17,523 nt of DNA from Clostridia bacterium (GTDB lineage Bacteria > Bacillota > Clostridia > Oscillospirales > CAG-272): contig CAAFLY010000077.1 in NCBI GenBank assembly GCA_900763885.1, positions 1 through 17,523 on the forward strand. Direction: 5' to 3'. The translations under genes were made by a program, and so were the position numbers. The notes beneath the pieces were generated by a model that searched no databases, had not been told where the DNA came from, and saw only the letters and a program-made list of their open reading frames with translations. Shown one piece after another: positions 6,717 through 13,368 of this stretch. Numbering within the stretch: the stretch's first letter is position 1; each line of letters starts with the position of its first letter.

Positions 6717-7829
6717 TTATTCCGCGCGCTTTTTGTCCCAGAAGTTCATGTACTGTTCCCAGTCGTAGGCGAGGATGCAGTGCGGTCCCGATTTCATGTG
6801 GTAGCCGATATTCCCCTCGTGATACGGGGTGTCCGCCGTGATGTCGCTTTCCTCCGGCAGAACCGCGCCCTTTTTGCCATACAGCGCGTACGCGTCCCCC
6901 GCAAGACGGCACGACAGTCTCTCCGACGCGGGAGCCGCCCACAGATCCTCCGAGCAGCTCTCCACGTAGCATAACCGCGGCGCGATGGCGGCGATGAGCA
7001 TATGCTGGTCGCACGGGAGAATGTTGTCGAGATCGTTGTACCTGTGGTAGTTGCCGCAGAACCAGTCCGTCCGGTTGATGGCGCGGATCGTCTCGCCCTC
7101 CTTGATCTTGTTCCGGTGCATCGCCGCGCCCGAGCAGCCCGACGCGTTCGAGATCGACAGAGCGAACCGTGTATCCGTCGCGCCGCACCACAGCGCCGTC
7201 TTGCCGCCGCGCGAATGACCGACCACCGCCGCCTGTTTCGCGTCGATCCGGGGATCCGTCTCCAGATAGTCGAGCACGCGGGACGCCCCCCATGCCCACG
7301 CGGAGATCGTCGCCCAGTCGTTGTCCCGGCGCAGCGAGCGATCTGGCTGGAAATGCGCGAACACGCCTGCACGGTAGTCCGCCTTGTGCTCCTCATCCGG
7401 GTAGATCTGCGACGTCGGCATCACAAATACCGCGTATCCGCGCGCATTGATCTGCTGGATCGGCACATTGACGCAGTCCGGCGTCTCCTCCAGATCAAAC
7501 TGATCCTCCTGATATTCGTGCATGACATACACAAATGCCGGTACCGGATGGTCCGCGCTCGCGTTCTCCGGCAAGAAGCCGCGCACAAAGAATGTATAAC
7601 CGCCTGCCGTGATCTCTACCTTTACAAAATGGGTCGGCGTGCCGCGGAAACGCTCCTCATCGCGGAGAATTTTGAACGTTGGATTGAGATTCAGCTCCGC
7701 GGCTGCCGGACGTACGCCGTAGATGGTGTTTGCCAATAACGCCATCAGCTCCGGACGGCGCAGAGATTCCCAGTCCGCCGCGTTTTCGATACGATAACCG
7801 CCTAAGGTGTCCAGTAAGGATGGATACAT
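6717..7829 (-). CDS. CE15-like alpha/beta-hydrolase (glucuronoyl-esterase-like), no signal peptide
   Basis: 370 residues of alpha/beta-hydrolase fold. The nucleophile elbow is GHSRGGK at 204-210 (Ser206), followed by TALWCGATDTRFA, the pattern seen in CE15 glucuronoyl esterases. Further matches are a CDQHMLIAAIAPR block (273-285), an SCSEDLWA segment with a candidate acid at Glu294, and SGPHCILAYDWEQY near the end with the likely catalytic His350. CE15 enzymes cleave esters of 4-O-methyl-glucuronate linking xylan to lignin; this one has no signal peptide, so a cytoplasmic esterase acting on imported fragments is more likely, and acetyl-ester substrates are also possible. A perfect GGAGG lies 6 bases before the ATG. 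It has its own promoter and is separated from the upstream fucosidase gene by a terminator, though they share direction and theme. Confidence 0.82.
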   Translation of the reverse strand: MYPSLLDTLGGYRIENAADWESLRRPELMALLANTIYGVRPAAAELNLNPTFKILRDEERFRGTPTHFVKVEITAGGYTFFVRGFLPENASADHPVPAFVYVMHEYQEDQFDLEETPDCVNVPIQQINARGYAVFVMPTSQIYPDEEHKADYRAGVFAHFQPDRSLRRDNDWATISAWAWGASRVLDYLETDPRIDAKQAAVVGHSRGGKTALWCGATDTRFALSISNASGCSGAAMHRNKIKEGETIRAINRTDWFCGNYHRYNDLDNILPCDQHMLIAAIAPRLCYVESCSEDLWAAPASERLSCRLAGDAYALYGKKGAVLPEESDITADTPYHEGNIGYHMKSGPHCILAYDWEQYMNFWDKKRAE

Positions 7830-7866
7830 GATTTTTCCTCCATAATCTATGGGATTTTCCGCCTGT

Positions 7867-7896
7867 ATTATAGCATTTTTACCATGCCCGTGTCAA
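7867..7896 (-). promoter_or_regulatory. Promoter of the CE15-like gene
   Basis: Minus strand: TTGACA (7896-7891), an 18-base spacer, TATAAT (7872-7867). Both boxes are perfect with a slightly long spacer. The leader is about 30 bases. Confidence 0.82.
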
Positions 7897-7905
7897 CCCC
7901 AATCC

Positions 7906-7943
7906 AAAGAAAAACCGCCCTGTTTCCCAATAGACAAGGCGGT
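7906..7943 (-). terminator. Terminator of the binding-protein/fucosidase operon
   Basis: ACCGCC-TGT (7914-7923) pairs with ACA-GGCGGT (7934-7943), with one internal mismatch. On the minus strand the stem is followed by a T-run (7914-7911). A second, weaker hairpin, AGCACC/GGTGCT (7970-7975 and 8000-8005), lies nearer the stop codon. Confidence 0.75.
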
Positions 7944-8009
7944 ACAAAATATGAGTTTACGCGGTGCAAGCACCCGGGAAAGCCGTTTGTGTAAAAGCGG
8001 TGCTATCAC

Positions 8010-9308
8010 TCAATAGATCGCCACGTCGCGAAGCTTTGCTTCTCCGGCATGTTCCGTTACGGTGAAGGTGATTGATTTCGCGCCTTCCGCCCCATATTTG
8101 GAAAGCGGGACGATGCGCTTGTGACCGATGCAGCTGCTGCGATAAATCTCGCGTCCGTCTGCCAGGACTGTAAAGGCGCGGATCCGCTGCCCGTCGGTGA
8201 TGTCCTCGCGGATCACGAGATATTTTGCCGTTTTTCCCTCCGGCGCGGTCAGGGTACAGTCGAGGGAATCCGGGGCTTCCACGGTCGCGATGGGCGTGCC
8301 AAAGGTTTCCCGGATCAGCTTGCCGAACGCGATGAACTGCTCCTCATCCTTAAAATCGCCGTCCGTGGAGATGCCCATGCCGAGCAGCAGATTCGAGTTG
8401 CGGCCGACCGAGCGGATGTAGCAGTCGAGCAGCTCCTCCGGCGTGAATACCGTGTCCTCCTCCCCCGCGCGCCAGAACCAGCCGCCGCCAAATCCATGGT
8501 GGTTCCGGTTCGGCATATCCGTTTCCGCCGGCCAGTAGTGGATCCCGTCCGGGTCGCCGATGCCCGCTTCCTCATGGGATACCGTGCCGTCGAAGTTGGA
8601 GTCGCCCGCGTTTGTCGTCGCCCAGCAGTTCTCCGGTGCCAGACCATCCTCGTTGCCGACCCAGCGCAGATCGTTCGGATGCTCCTTTGGTCCCTGGAAG
8701 CACATCGCCTTCGGCTGGTATTTTTGGAGCAGCGGCACCAGATCCGGCCCGCCGAGCTCGGGATCGACCACACCGCCGTCAAACCAGATCTCGAACAGCT
8801 CCCCGTATTCCGTCCACAGCTCCGTCACCTGCGCTTCGACGTGCCGGACGTATTCGCGGTACTTCTCCGTCTGGTACTGTCCGCGGATCGAGCTGTCGTT
8901 GATGTCGTAGTAGCCGTTGCAGCCCGTGGAATAATAGAAGCCCGGTTTGATGTCGTACTTCCTGCACGCCTCGATAAAGTCCCGGCAGACGTCGCCCTTG
9001 CCGTCCTTCCATGCGAGAGAACGGGTGCAGTAGTCGTTTTCCGCCGTAGGCCAGAGCGAGAAGCCGGTGCAGTGGTTCGCGACCAGTACCGCGTATCTCG
9101 CGCCCATCTCTTTGGCGGAGCGCATCCACTGGTCCACGTCCAGATGCTTTGGGTTGATCCTCTCCGGCGGGATCTCTGTCGCGACCTCGGCGTTCTTGAT
9201 GTGCCTGCAGTCCGGATTGTAGATGTCCATGCAGTAATGGATGATAACGCCAAGCTCCATATCCTGCCAACGGAGCTGATCCGGCGTTGGTTTCGCTACG
9301 TGATACAT
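8010..9308 (-). CDS. GH29-type alpha-L-fucosidase
   Basis: 432 residues. The sequence follows the GH29 barrel: a QxxWQDMELGVIIHY opening, an ANHCTGFSLWPT segment (77-88) with the HxxGFxLW signature, FYYSTG (124-129), and EIWFDGG (173-179) with the probable nucleophile Asp177. The acid/base residue cannot be placed with confidence. The C-terminal 90 residues form the beta-sandwich typical of the family. There is no signal peptide, so it probably removes fucose from imported oligosaccharides in the cytoplasm. AAAGGAGT lies 7 bases before the ATG. It starts 21 bases after the stop of the sugar-binding lipoprotein, making a two-gene operon and suggesting that protein binds a fucosylated glycan. 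Specificity (alpha-1,2 versus 1,3/4) is not readable. Confidence 0.9.
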   Translation of the reverse strand: MYHVAKPTPDQLRWQDMELGVIIHYCMDIYNPDCRHIKNAEVATEIPPERINPKHLDVDQWMRSAKEMGARYAVLVANHCTGFSLWPTAENDYCTRSLAWKDGKGDVCRDFIEACRKYDIKPGFYYSTGCNGYYDINDSSIRGQYQTEKYREYVRHVEAQVTELWTEYGELFEIWFDGGVVDPELGGPDLVPLLQKYQPKAMCFQGPKEHPNDLRWVGNEDGLAPENCWATTNAGDSNFDGTVSHEEAGIGDPDGIHYWPAETDMPNRNHHGFGGGWFWRAGEEDTVFTPEELLDCYIRSVGRNSNLLLGMGISTDGDFKDEEQFIAFGKLIRETFGTPIATVEAPDSLDCTLTAPEGKTAKYLVIREDITDGQRIRAFTVLADGREIYRSSCIGHKRIVPLSKYGAEGAKSITFTVTEHAGEAKLRDVAIY

Positions 9309-9329
9309 ATGCGGTACTCCTTTGATCGG

Positions 9330-10799
9330 TTATTCTGGTAATTTTTCGTAGGCGGATTCAATCTGCGCAACCTTTGCGGTGAATTTTTCCTGATCCTTTG
9401 CGGCAACGGAAGACAACTGCTCTGTACCATGATCGCGGATGGAGAAGAAGTAGCCGGAGATGATGTCGCCGTATGCGATTTCGTTGATGACACCGATGTC
9501 CAACGTCTGATTTGCTACGATGATGTCAAGCATCTTTACGGATTCCTCATCCCGTGCCAGCTTGGATTTAAGGACGGTATTGTAATACACCTCACGAAGC
9601 GGAATATGGGAATATGCACCCAGTGCCTCGCAAATAAACCCAATCTTGTCCGTGTCCGCAACGGTTACGGGAAGAGAGATTCCCATGGAACAATTGGACA
9701 TCATGGCGCGGTACTTTTCCTGTGCTTCGTCATATTTTGGAGCCGGGACTATACAGACAGCGGCTTCGCTTTCCCGGTGTTTGTTGAATTCGGAGAGGGA
9801 GCCTTCCCGGAACGCGGCGTTTCCGTTTGCGAAAGCATCGTTTGCCCACGGCTGATTGTTGATATACGCAGAGAAGGACTTGTCCGTCATGAGTCGGGAG
9901 ATCTTCACGGAGACATCGTACATCTTCTCCATACCGTGGCTGAGCGCGAGATTGCAATTCTCGTCAAAATAGATGTGCGGGGAATCGCAACTGTTAAAGA
10001 GAATGTTGAAGCTGCCAGCGCCACCAACCCATCCAACCATGTCACCCTCGCCGATCACACCATCGCCATCGCGGTCTATAGCACAGGTCACTGCTTGTTC
10101 GTACATGGCGTCCATTGTCCACCTACCTTCCTCCACAAGAATGTAGGGAGACGTAAGTCCGTTTTGCATAATGACATCGCTGTTGAAGTAGAAGGCGGCG
10201 AGAAGTTCCATGATTTGCGTGTTGAAATCATTAAAACCTACATATACCCGATTCTTGATGGTCAATAGCTCTGCGGCGGTTTTGTTCCACCATGGATTGT
10301 CAAGATTGATGGAATCGATGCTCCACAGGTTTTGGTAATATCCGCTTGGCGCATCGGTGACGGCCTGCTTGACATAATCGAGTACAATGTCAAATTCATC
10401 TGTGCCGCCATTCACGGATTTTTTGACCATCCCGGTAATATTTTCCTCCGTCTGATTAGTAATAATAATATTATAACGTTCCTCGATGGCGGAGTTCCGT
10501 TCAAACACAAAATCGTTCAGAACATCACCGGTGGCTTCATCCGCGTCCAGACTGAGAAGGCCCCAGGCTTTTTCAGGTGATTTGGAAAGCATACGGAAGC
10601 TGTATCCGTCATAATTCGCTTCCGGTAGTGCGGCGGCATAATCGATTTTCTTTTCCGATTCCGGTGCGGCGGTTTTTGATTCGACTTCGGCAGAGGATGT
10701 ATCTGGCGTTGCGGTATCCTTGACAGGTTCCTTGTTACCGCATCCTGTGGCGGCAGCAAGGAGAAGTGCAGCGAGCAGCAGGGAAAGAGAGCGTTTCAT
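9330..10799 (-). CDS. ABC transporter sugar-binding lipoprotein, partner of the fucosidase
   Basis: 489 residues. A lipoprotein signal ends in AAATGC with Cys20 as the lipidation site; a Thr/Ser/Glu linker runs to about residue 52. The fold is family-1 solute-binding and is clearly paralogous to the protein at 280-1782: PWWN falls at 169-172 in both, and DRDGDGVIGEGD at 242-253 matches the DVNGDG segment of the other at the same position. The start at 10799 follows GGAGGTTATT; an earlier in-frame ATG lies upstream of the signal peptide and is rejected. It is the first gene of the fucosidase operon and is divergent from a PocR/AraC activator. No permeases are nearby, so the importer is completed from elsewhere. 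A fucosylated ligand is inferred from context only. Confidence 0.88.
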   Translation of the reverse strand: MKRSLSLLLAALLLAAATGCGNKEPVKDTATPDTSSAEVESKTAAPESEKKIDYAAALPEANYDGYSFRMLSKSPEKAWGLLSLDADEATGDVLNDFVFERNSAIEERYNIIITNQTEENITGMVKKSVNGGTDEFDIVLDYVKQAVTDAPSGYYQNLWSIDSINLDNPWWNKTAAELLTIKNRVYVGFNDFNTQIMELLAAFYFNSDVIMQNGLTSPYILVEEGRWTMDAMYEQAVTCAIDRDGDGVIGEGDMVGWVGGAGSFNILFNSCDSPHIYFDENCNLALSHGMEKMYDVSVKISRLMTDKSFSAYINNQPWANDAFANGNAAFREGSLSEFNKHRESEAAVCIVPAPKYDEAQEKYRAMMSNCSMGISLPVTVADTDKIGFICEALGAYSHIPLREVYYNTVLKSKLARDEESVKMLDIIVANQTLDIGVINEIAYGDIISGYFFSIRDHGTEQLSSVAAKDQEKFTAKVAQIESAYEKLPE

Positions 10800-10829
10800 A
10801 ATAACCTCCAAATTATTCTTGAGAATCGA

Positions 10830-10858
10830 TTGCATTTTTGCTACTATTATGATATACT
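10830..10858 (+). promoter_or_regulatory. Promoter of the PocR/AraC regulator
   Basis: TTGCAT (10830-10835), 17 bases, TATACT (10853-10858), with TGA directly before the -10. It excludes the long alternative start at 10830, because that start codon would lie in the -35 box. Confidence 0.65.
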
Positions 10859-10877
10859 AAATGAAACTGTTCCGCAA
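10849..10877 (-). promoter_or_regulatory. Candidate promoter of the binding-protein/fucosidase operon
   Basis: Minus strand: TTGCGG (10877-10872), 17 bases, TATCAT (10854-10849). It is a weaker match, as expected for an activator-dependent promoter. Its -10 box shares two bases with the -10 of the divergent regulator promoter. Confidence 0.4.
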
Positions 10878-10928
10878 GGTATAAAACTGCCGAATCAGAG
10901 GTATAAATCGTGCATAGGGAGGTTTCTT

Positions 10929-11861
10929 ATGCAGCCGAAAAACGAACTGCTTTTCAACAAACAGGCACTCGATCGGTTTGCGACTGCGCTGCACAGGCTC
11001 ACCGGGCTGCATGTCGGACTCCACAATCGGGATTACTCCCTGTATGCGGCGGCGGGAGACGAGGTCCGGAATTTCTGCGCCGTCTGTCGGAATCACAGCC
11101 CCGCGTTTTTGCAGAACTGCCTGAAATGCGACAACGCTCACCTCAAACAGGTCCAGAACGATCGGAGAACCACCGTGTATGCCTGCCCGTTTGGATTGGC
11201 GGAGATCATCATCCCGCTGACGTGGCAGGAGGAGCTGGTCGGCTATATCTTCCTCGGGCAGGCGTTCCGCGACATACCGCCGGATTTTGAGCCGCTGTGG
11301 GAAAAGCTCCTTGCGCTCGATGAGACGAATCTGTATACGCACCGGGAGGAGATCCGCTGCGCGTTTGAGAATACGGCGTGCCTGCCGGAGGAGAAGCTGA
11401 CCGCTGCCATACAGCTCGCGGAGATCTTCGCCGCTCATACCTACGCCGCGCTCTGGTTCTCGCAGGCCGCCAACGCCAATTCAAAGGAGCGTTTTTCCTA
11501 CTACCTCTCCCTGAACGACTGGGAGCATATCCCCATGGCGACGGTCAGCGCGGCTGCCGCCTCGGAAATGCTCCACATCAGCTATTCACAGCTCAACCGG
11601 ATCGCCAAGGAGGTCGTAGGAATGCCGTTCAAACAGTATGTCCTCGATCTGAAGCTGCGTGCGGCGGTGCGGATGATGGACGAGAGCGAGCTGCCGCTGT
11701 CCGGGATCGCGCAGTCCCTTGGATTCGACGACGCGCATTATTTTGCCAGACTCCTGCGCCGCTTCACGGGAAAAAGCTGCCGTCAGCTCCGGGGAGACGG
11801 GAGGGAACGGGAGGAGACGGCGGAGGCGGAACAAACTCCGGGAGAATTGGCGAAACGCTGA
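10929..11861 (+). CDS. AraC-family transcriptional regulator with PocR sensory domain
   Basis: 310 residues in two parts. Residues about 10-180 look like a PocR sensory domain: LTGLHVGLHNRDYSLY, a Cys cluster (Cys50, Cys53, Cys64, Cys67, Cys86) around CAVCRNHSPAFLQNCLKCD, and the IPLTWQEELVGYIFLGQAF motif. PocR domains are proposed to bind small ligands such as simple hydrocarbon derivatives or sugars. Residues about 215-300 form a double helix-turn-helix of the AraC type, with ISYSQLNRIAKEVVGMPFKQY and GIAQSLGFDDAHYFARLLRRFTG. GGGAGG lies 6 bases upstream of the ATG at 10929. Its divergence from the binding-protein/fucosidase operon makes that operon the likely target, with autoregulation possible through the overlapping promoters. 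The inducer is unknown. Confidence 0.88.
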   Translation: MQPKNELLFNKQALDRFATALHRLTGLHVGLHNRDYSLYAAAGDEVRNFCAVCRNHSPAFLQNCLKCDNAHLKQVQNDRRTTVYACPFGLAEIIIPLTWQEELVGYIFLGQAFRDIPPDFEPLWEKLLALDETNLYTHREEIRCAFENTACLPEEKLTAAIQLAEIFAAHTYAALWFSQAANANSKERFSYYLSLNDWEHIPMATVSAAAASEMLHISYSQLNRIAKEVVGMPFKQYVLDLKLRAAVRMMDESELPLSGIAQSLGFDDAHYFARLLRRFTGKSCRQLRGDGREREETAEAEQTPGELAKR

Positions 11862-12067
11862 CTTCAGGTTTTTTGCGCGGGAAAGGCTGTGCACGCAAGC
11901 CTTTGGACGCAAATAACCGATTTGTGCAGCGCATCCGTGGAAGCGGTCGAAAACGCCGAAAGCCGGATTTCCATTGTGCCGTATGGGAAAACGGGGGACT
12001 ATGGATTCCAGGGAACGATCGGCGCGAAAGAAATCGGAAAAACTTTTGAAAAAAATGAAAAAAGGTG
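11862..12067 (+). other. Noncoding spacer before the tRNA operon
   Basis: No convincing gene or terminator is seen. A GTG-started frame of 60 codons (11889-12071) is open but lacks a ribosome binding site and ends inside the tRNA promoter, so I leave it out. Confidence 0.4.
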
Positions 12068-12096
12068 TTGACAAACGCGGCTGGTTGTGGTATAAT
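12068..12096 (+). promoter_or_regulatory. Consensus promoter of the tRNA operon
   Basis: TTGACA (12068-12073), 17 bases, TATAAT (12091-12096), both perfect, plus an extended TGG before the -10. The first tRNA starts about 70 bases after the predicted start site. Confidence 0.9.
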
Positions 12097-12170
12097 ATCA
12101 TCGTTCCCAAGAGAACACGGCAATCCAAACAAAGGAAAGCCAAAACGAAACCTTGCGAATTGTATAAACT

Positions 12171-12245
12171 GCTGGTGTGGCTCAATGGCAGAGCAGCTGA
12201 TTTGTAATCAGCAGGTTGTTGGTTCGACTCCGATCACCAGCTCCA
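12171..12245 (+). tRNA. tRNA-Thr (TGT)
   Basis: The acceptor stem GCTGGTG (12171-12177) pairs with CACCAGC (12235-12241). The anticodon stem GCTGA/TCAGC holds the loop TTTGTAA, giving anticodon TGT. The T-arm carries GGTTCGACTCC. U73 is followed by an encoded CCA (12243-12245), the only one of the three tRNAs here with an encoded CCA. Confidence 0.95.
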
Positions 12246-12272
12246 ATACAGTATGCAGGTTGCGTACTGTAT
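12246..12272 (+). repeat. Hairpin between tRNA-Thr and tRNA-Tyr
   Basis: ATACAGTA (12246-12253) and TACTGTAT (12265-12272) are perfect inverted copies starting directly after the CCA. No T-run follows, so it is probably a processing or spacer hairpin rather than a terminator. Confidence 0.55.
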
Positions 12273-12277
12273 AATTA

Positions 12278-12359
12278 GGGGGAATTCCCGAGTGGCCAAA
12301 GGGGACAGACTGTAAATCTGCTGGCACCGCCTTCGGTGGTTCGAATCCACCTTCCCCCA
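12278..12359 (+). tRNA. tRNA-Tyr (GTA)
   Basis: The acceptor stem GGGGGAA (12278-12284) pairs with TTCCCCC (12352-12358). The loop CTGTAAA on a GCAGA-type stem gives anticodon GTA. A long variable arm (GGCACCGCCTTC region) marks a class II tRNA, as expected for bacterial tRNA-Tyr. CCA is not encoded. Confidence 0.95.
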
Positions 12360-12367
12360 TTCGGAAT

Positions 12368-12440
<73 letters not shown>

Positions 12441-12449
12441 TGAAATATC

Positions 12450-12481
12450 TGCGTATTGTGCATGGCATGATACGCAATTTT
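12450..12481 (+). terminator. First hairpin downstream of the tRNA operon (weak terminator)
   Basis: TGCGTAT (12450-12456) and ATACGCA (12470-12476) are perfect inverted copies, followed by an interrupted T-rich tract (ATTTTCATTTTC). Confidence 0.5.
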
Positions 12482-12502
12482 CATTTTCAGCGAAAACATA
12501 CG

Positions 12503-12536
12503 GCAGACTGTGGCATGCACCATAATCTGCTTTTTT
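12503..12536 (+). terminator. Terminator of the tRNA operon
   Basis: GCAGA (12503-12507) pairs with TCTGC (12526-12530), with an inner GTG/CAC pair, followed by six T (12531-12536). Confidence 0.75.
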
Positions 12537-12601
12537 GTTTTCTGTCAAATCGCGGACATCCACCAGGCGAGTCAGTTCCCCTGCGTACCAGATTGCGAGG
12601 T

Positions 12602-12826
12602 TCATCTCCGATACAGGCGCGAATCATCAGTCAGACCTAAAAGGTAGTCTGTGGAGGTGTTGTAGAACAGTGCCAGCCGGATCAGCACGTCTGTTGGAAT
12701 ATCGCGCAGTCCCCGTTCGTACCGACTATACTGCGCCTGCTTCATACCGAGGTAGGCGGCGATCTGTTCTTGGGTCATATCGCGATCCTCCCGCAAATCG
12801 CGCAGCCGCTGGTAATAATTGTTCAT
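12602..12826 (-). CDS. Small XRE-family helix-turn-helix repressor
   Basis: 74 residues, almost entirely an HTH_3 domain: LRDLREDRDMTQEQIAAYLG, then MKQAQYSRYERGLRDIP and the closing LIRLALFYNTSTDYLLGL. Proteins this short act as DNA-binding repressors without an effector domain. The start at 12826 is chosen because the fold begins there and GAAAGAGAG lies upstream; the longer frame from 12895 adds 23 residues unlike the family. It is divergent from the broken secreted-protein gene at 13045. Two matching operator-like sites lie in the promoter region between them, so it probably represses that promoter and its own. Confidence 0.88.
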   Translation of the reverse strand: MNNYYQRLRDLREDRDMTQEQIAAYLGMKQAQYSRYERGLRDIPTDVLIRLALFYNTSTDYLLGLTDDSRLYRR

Positions 12827-12932
12827 AGAATATCGCTCTCTTTCATAGGATACACTGTGTAAACCGTATTTTTCCATGCGAAAACAACCGTACAACAGCG
12901 CCCCCTAAAATGAACAAACGGATTTTTTGAAA

Positions 12933-12961
12933 AATATAACCGTTTGGTACTGACATTGTAA
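12933..12961 (-). promoter_or_regulatory. Candidate promoter of the XRE gene
   Basis: Minus strand: TTACAA (12961-12956), 17 bases, TATATT (12938-12933). Its -10 box overlaps the first operator copy, which would allow autorepression. The leader is about 100 bases. Confidence 0.4.
12935..12948. promoter_or_regulatory. Operator-like site 1 (partial palindrome)
   Basis: TATAACCGTTTGGT is the reverse complement of most of site 2. The left arm TATAACC is complete, and the right arm is reduced to GGT. It directly precedes the -35 of the rightward promoter and covers the -10 of the candidate leftward promoter. Confidence 0.6.
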
Positions 12962-12978
12962 CGCATATCTGTTATAAT
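12950..12978 (+). promoter_or_regulatory. Promoter of the broken secreted-protein gene
   Basis: CTGACA (12950-12955), 17 bases, TATAAT (12973-12978). It is bracketed by the two operator-like sites. Confidence 0.75.
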
Positions 12979-12988
12979 AGGCTTGAAA

Positions 12989-13006
12989 TATAACCAAACG
13001 GTTATA
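12989..13006. promoter_or_regulatory. Operator-like site 2 (perfect 18-bp palindrome)
   Basis: TATAACCAAACGGTTATA has 7-bp perfect arms around AAAC. It spans about +4 to +21 of the rightward transcript, a position where a bound repressor would block initiation. A weaker related half-site (AACAAACGG) lies at 12914-12922. Confidence 0.65.
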
Positions 13007-13044
13007 ACATTAACAACGTTTGTTGAAGAAAGGACAAACACGCC

Positions 13045-13270
13045 ATGAGGAAAAGCAAGAAACTCATAGCCGCACTGCTGGCGCTTCTGATGCTTTGCAG
13101 TGTGCTGCCCATGTCCGTTTTCGCCGCGGACAGTCACACGGTCCGGTATGTGCTGAATTACAACGGTGCGCCGAAGATCGAATCGAAAAACGTAGCGGGC
13201 AGTGCTGAAACAATACATTTTATATGAACTTGCCAAGCATCCGAACTACATGGATCTCTATGGATTCTAA
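13045..13270 (+). pseudogene. Truncated, frameshifted secreted-protein gene
   Basis: The frame from ATG 13045 encodes a clear signal peptide (basic start MRKSKK, hydrophobic core, AAD near residue 29) and then HTVRYVLNYNGAPKIESKN, which resembles the start of an InlB-repeat-type extracellular protein. It stops at TGA 13225-13227 after only 60 residues. In the +1 frame, open from 13196 to TAA 13268-13270, the sequence encodes YILYELAKHPNYMDLYGF, a protein-like C-terminal tail. The simplest reading is an internal deletion that joined the two ends of a larger gene out of frame near 13190-13225. An intact 60-residue secreted peptide is the alternative. AAAGGA lies 10 bases upstream of the ATG, and the promoter and operators look intact. 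Confidence 0.6.
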
Positions 13271-13284
13271 TCCAATATTCCCCC

Positions 13285-13324
13285 AAAAAATCCCGGGATA
13301 CTCTTGTATCCGCCGGGATTTTTT
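13285..13324. terminator. Bidirectional terminator containing the next gene's promoter
   Basis: AAAAAATCCCGG (13285-13296) pairs with CCGGGATTTTTT (13313-13324), a perfect 12-bp match including the A and T tracts. The -35 of the following promoter lies in its loop. Confidence 0.9.
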
Positions 13325-13332
13325 GCTATAAT
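13304..13332 (+). promoter_or_regulatory. Promoter of the GH16 gene, embedded in the terminator
   Basis: TTGTAT (13304-13309), 17 bases, TATAAT (13327-13332). The -35 is in the terminator loop, the 3' arm of the hairpin forms most of the spacer, and the -10 follows the T-run. Confidence 0.65.
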
Positions 13333-13368
13333 AGAGCAAATCCATTCATGACTGCAAAGGAGAATCCT

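Noticed and set aside
8121..9341. 406-codon plus-strand frame opposite the fucosidase
   Set aside because: Mirror of high-GC codon bias; the minus strand carries clear GH29 motifs.
11889..12071. GTG-started 60-codon frame before the tRNA operon
   Set aside because: No properly spaced ribosome binding site, and its stop codon lies in the -35 box of the tRNA promoter; no family recognised.
12246..12272. Hairpin between tRNAs as a terminator
   Set aside because: No T-run follows and two more tRNA genes with no promoter of their own lie downstream, so read-through is needed.
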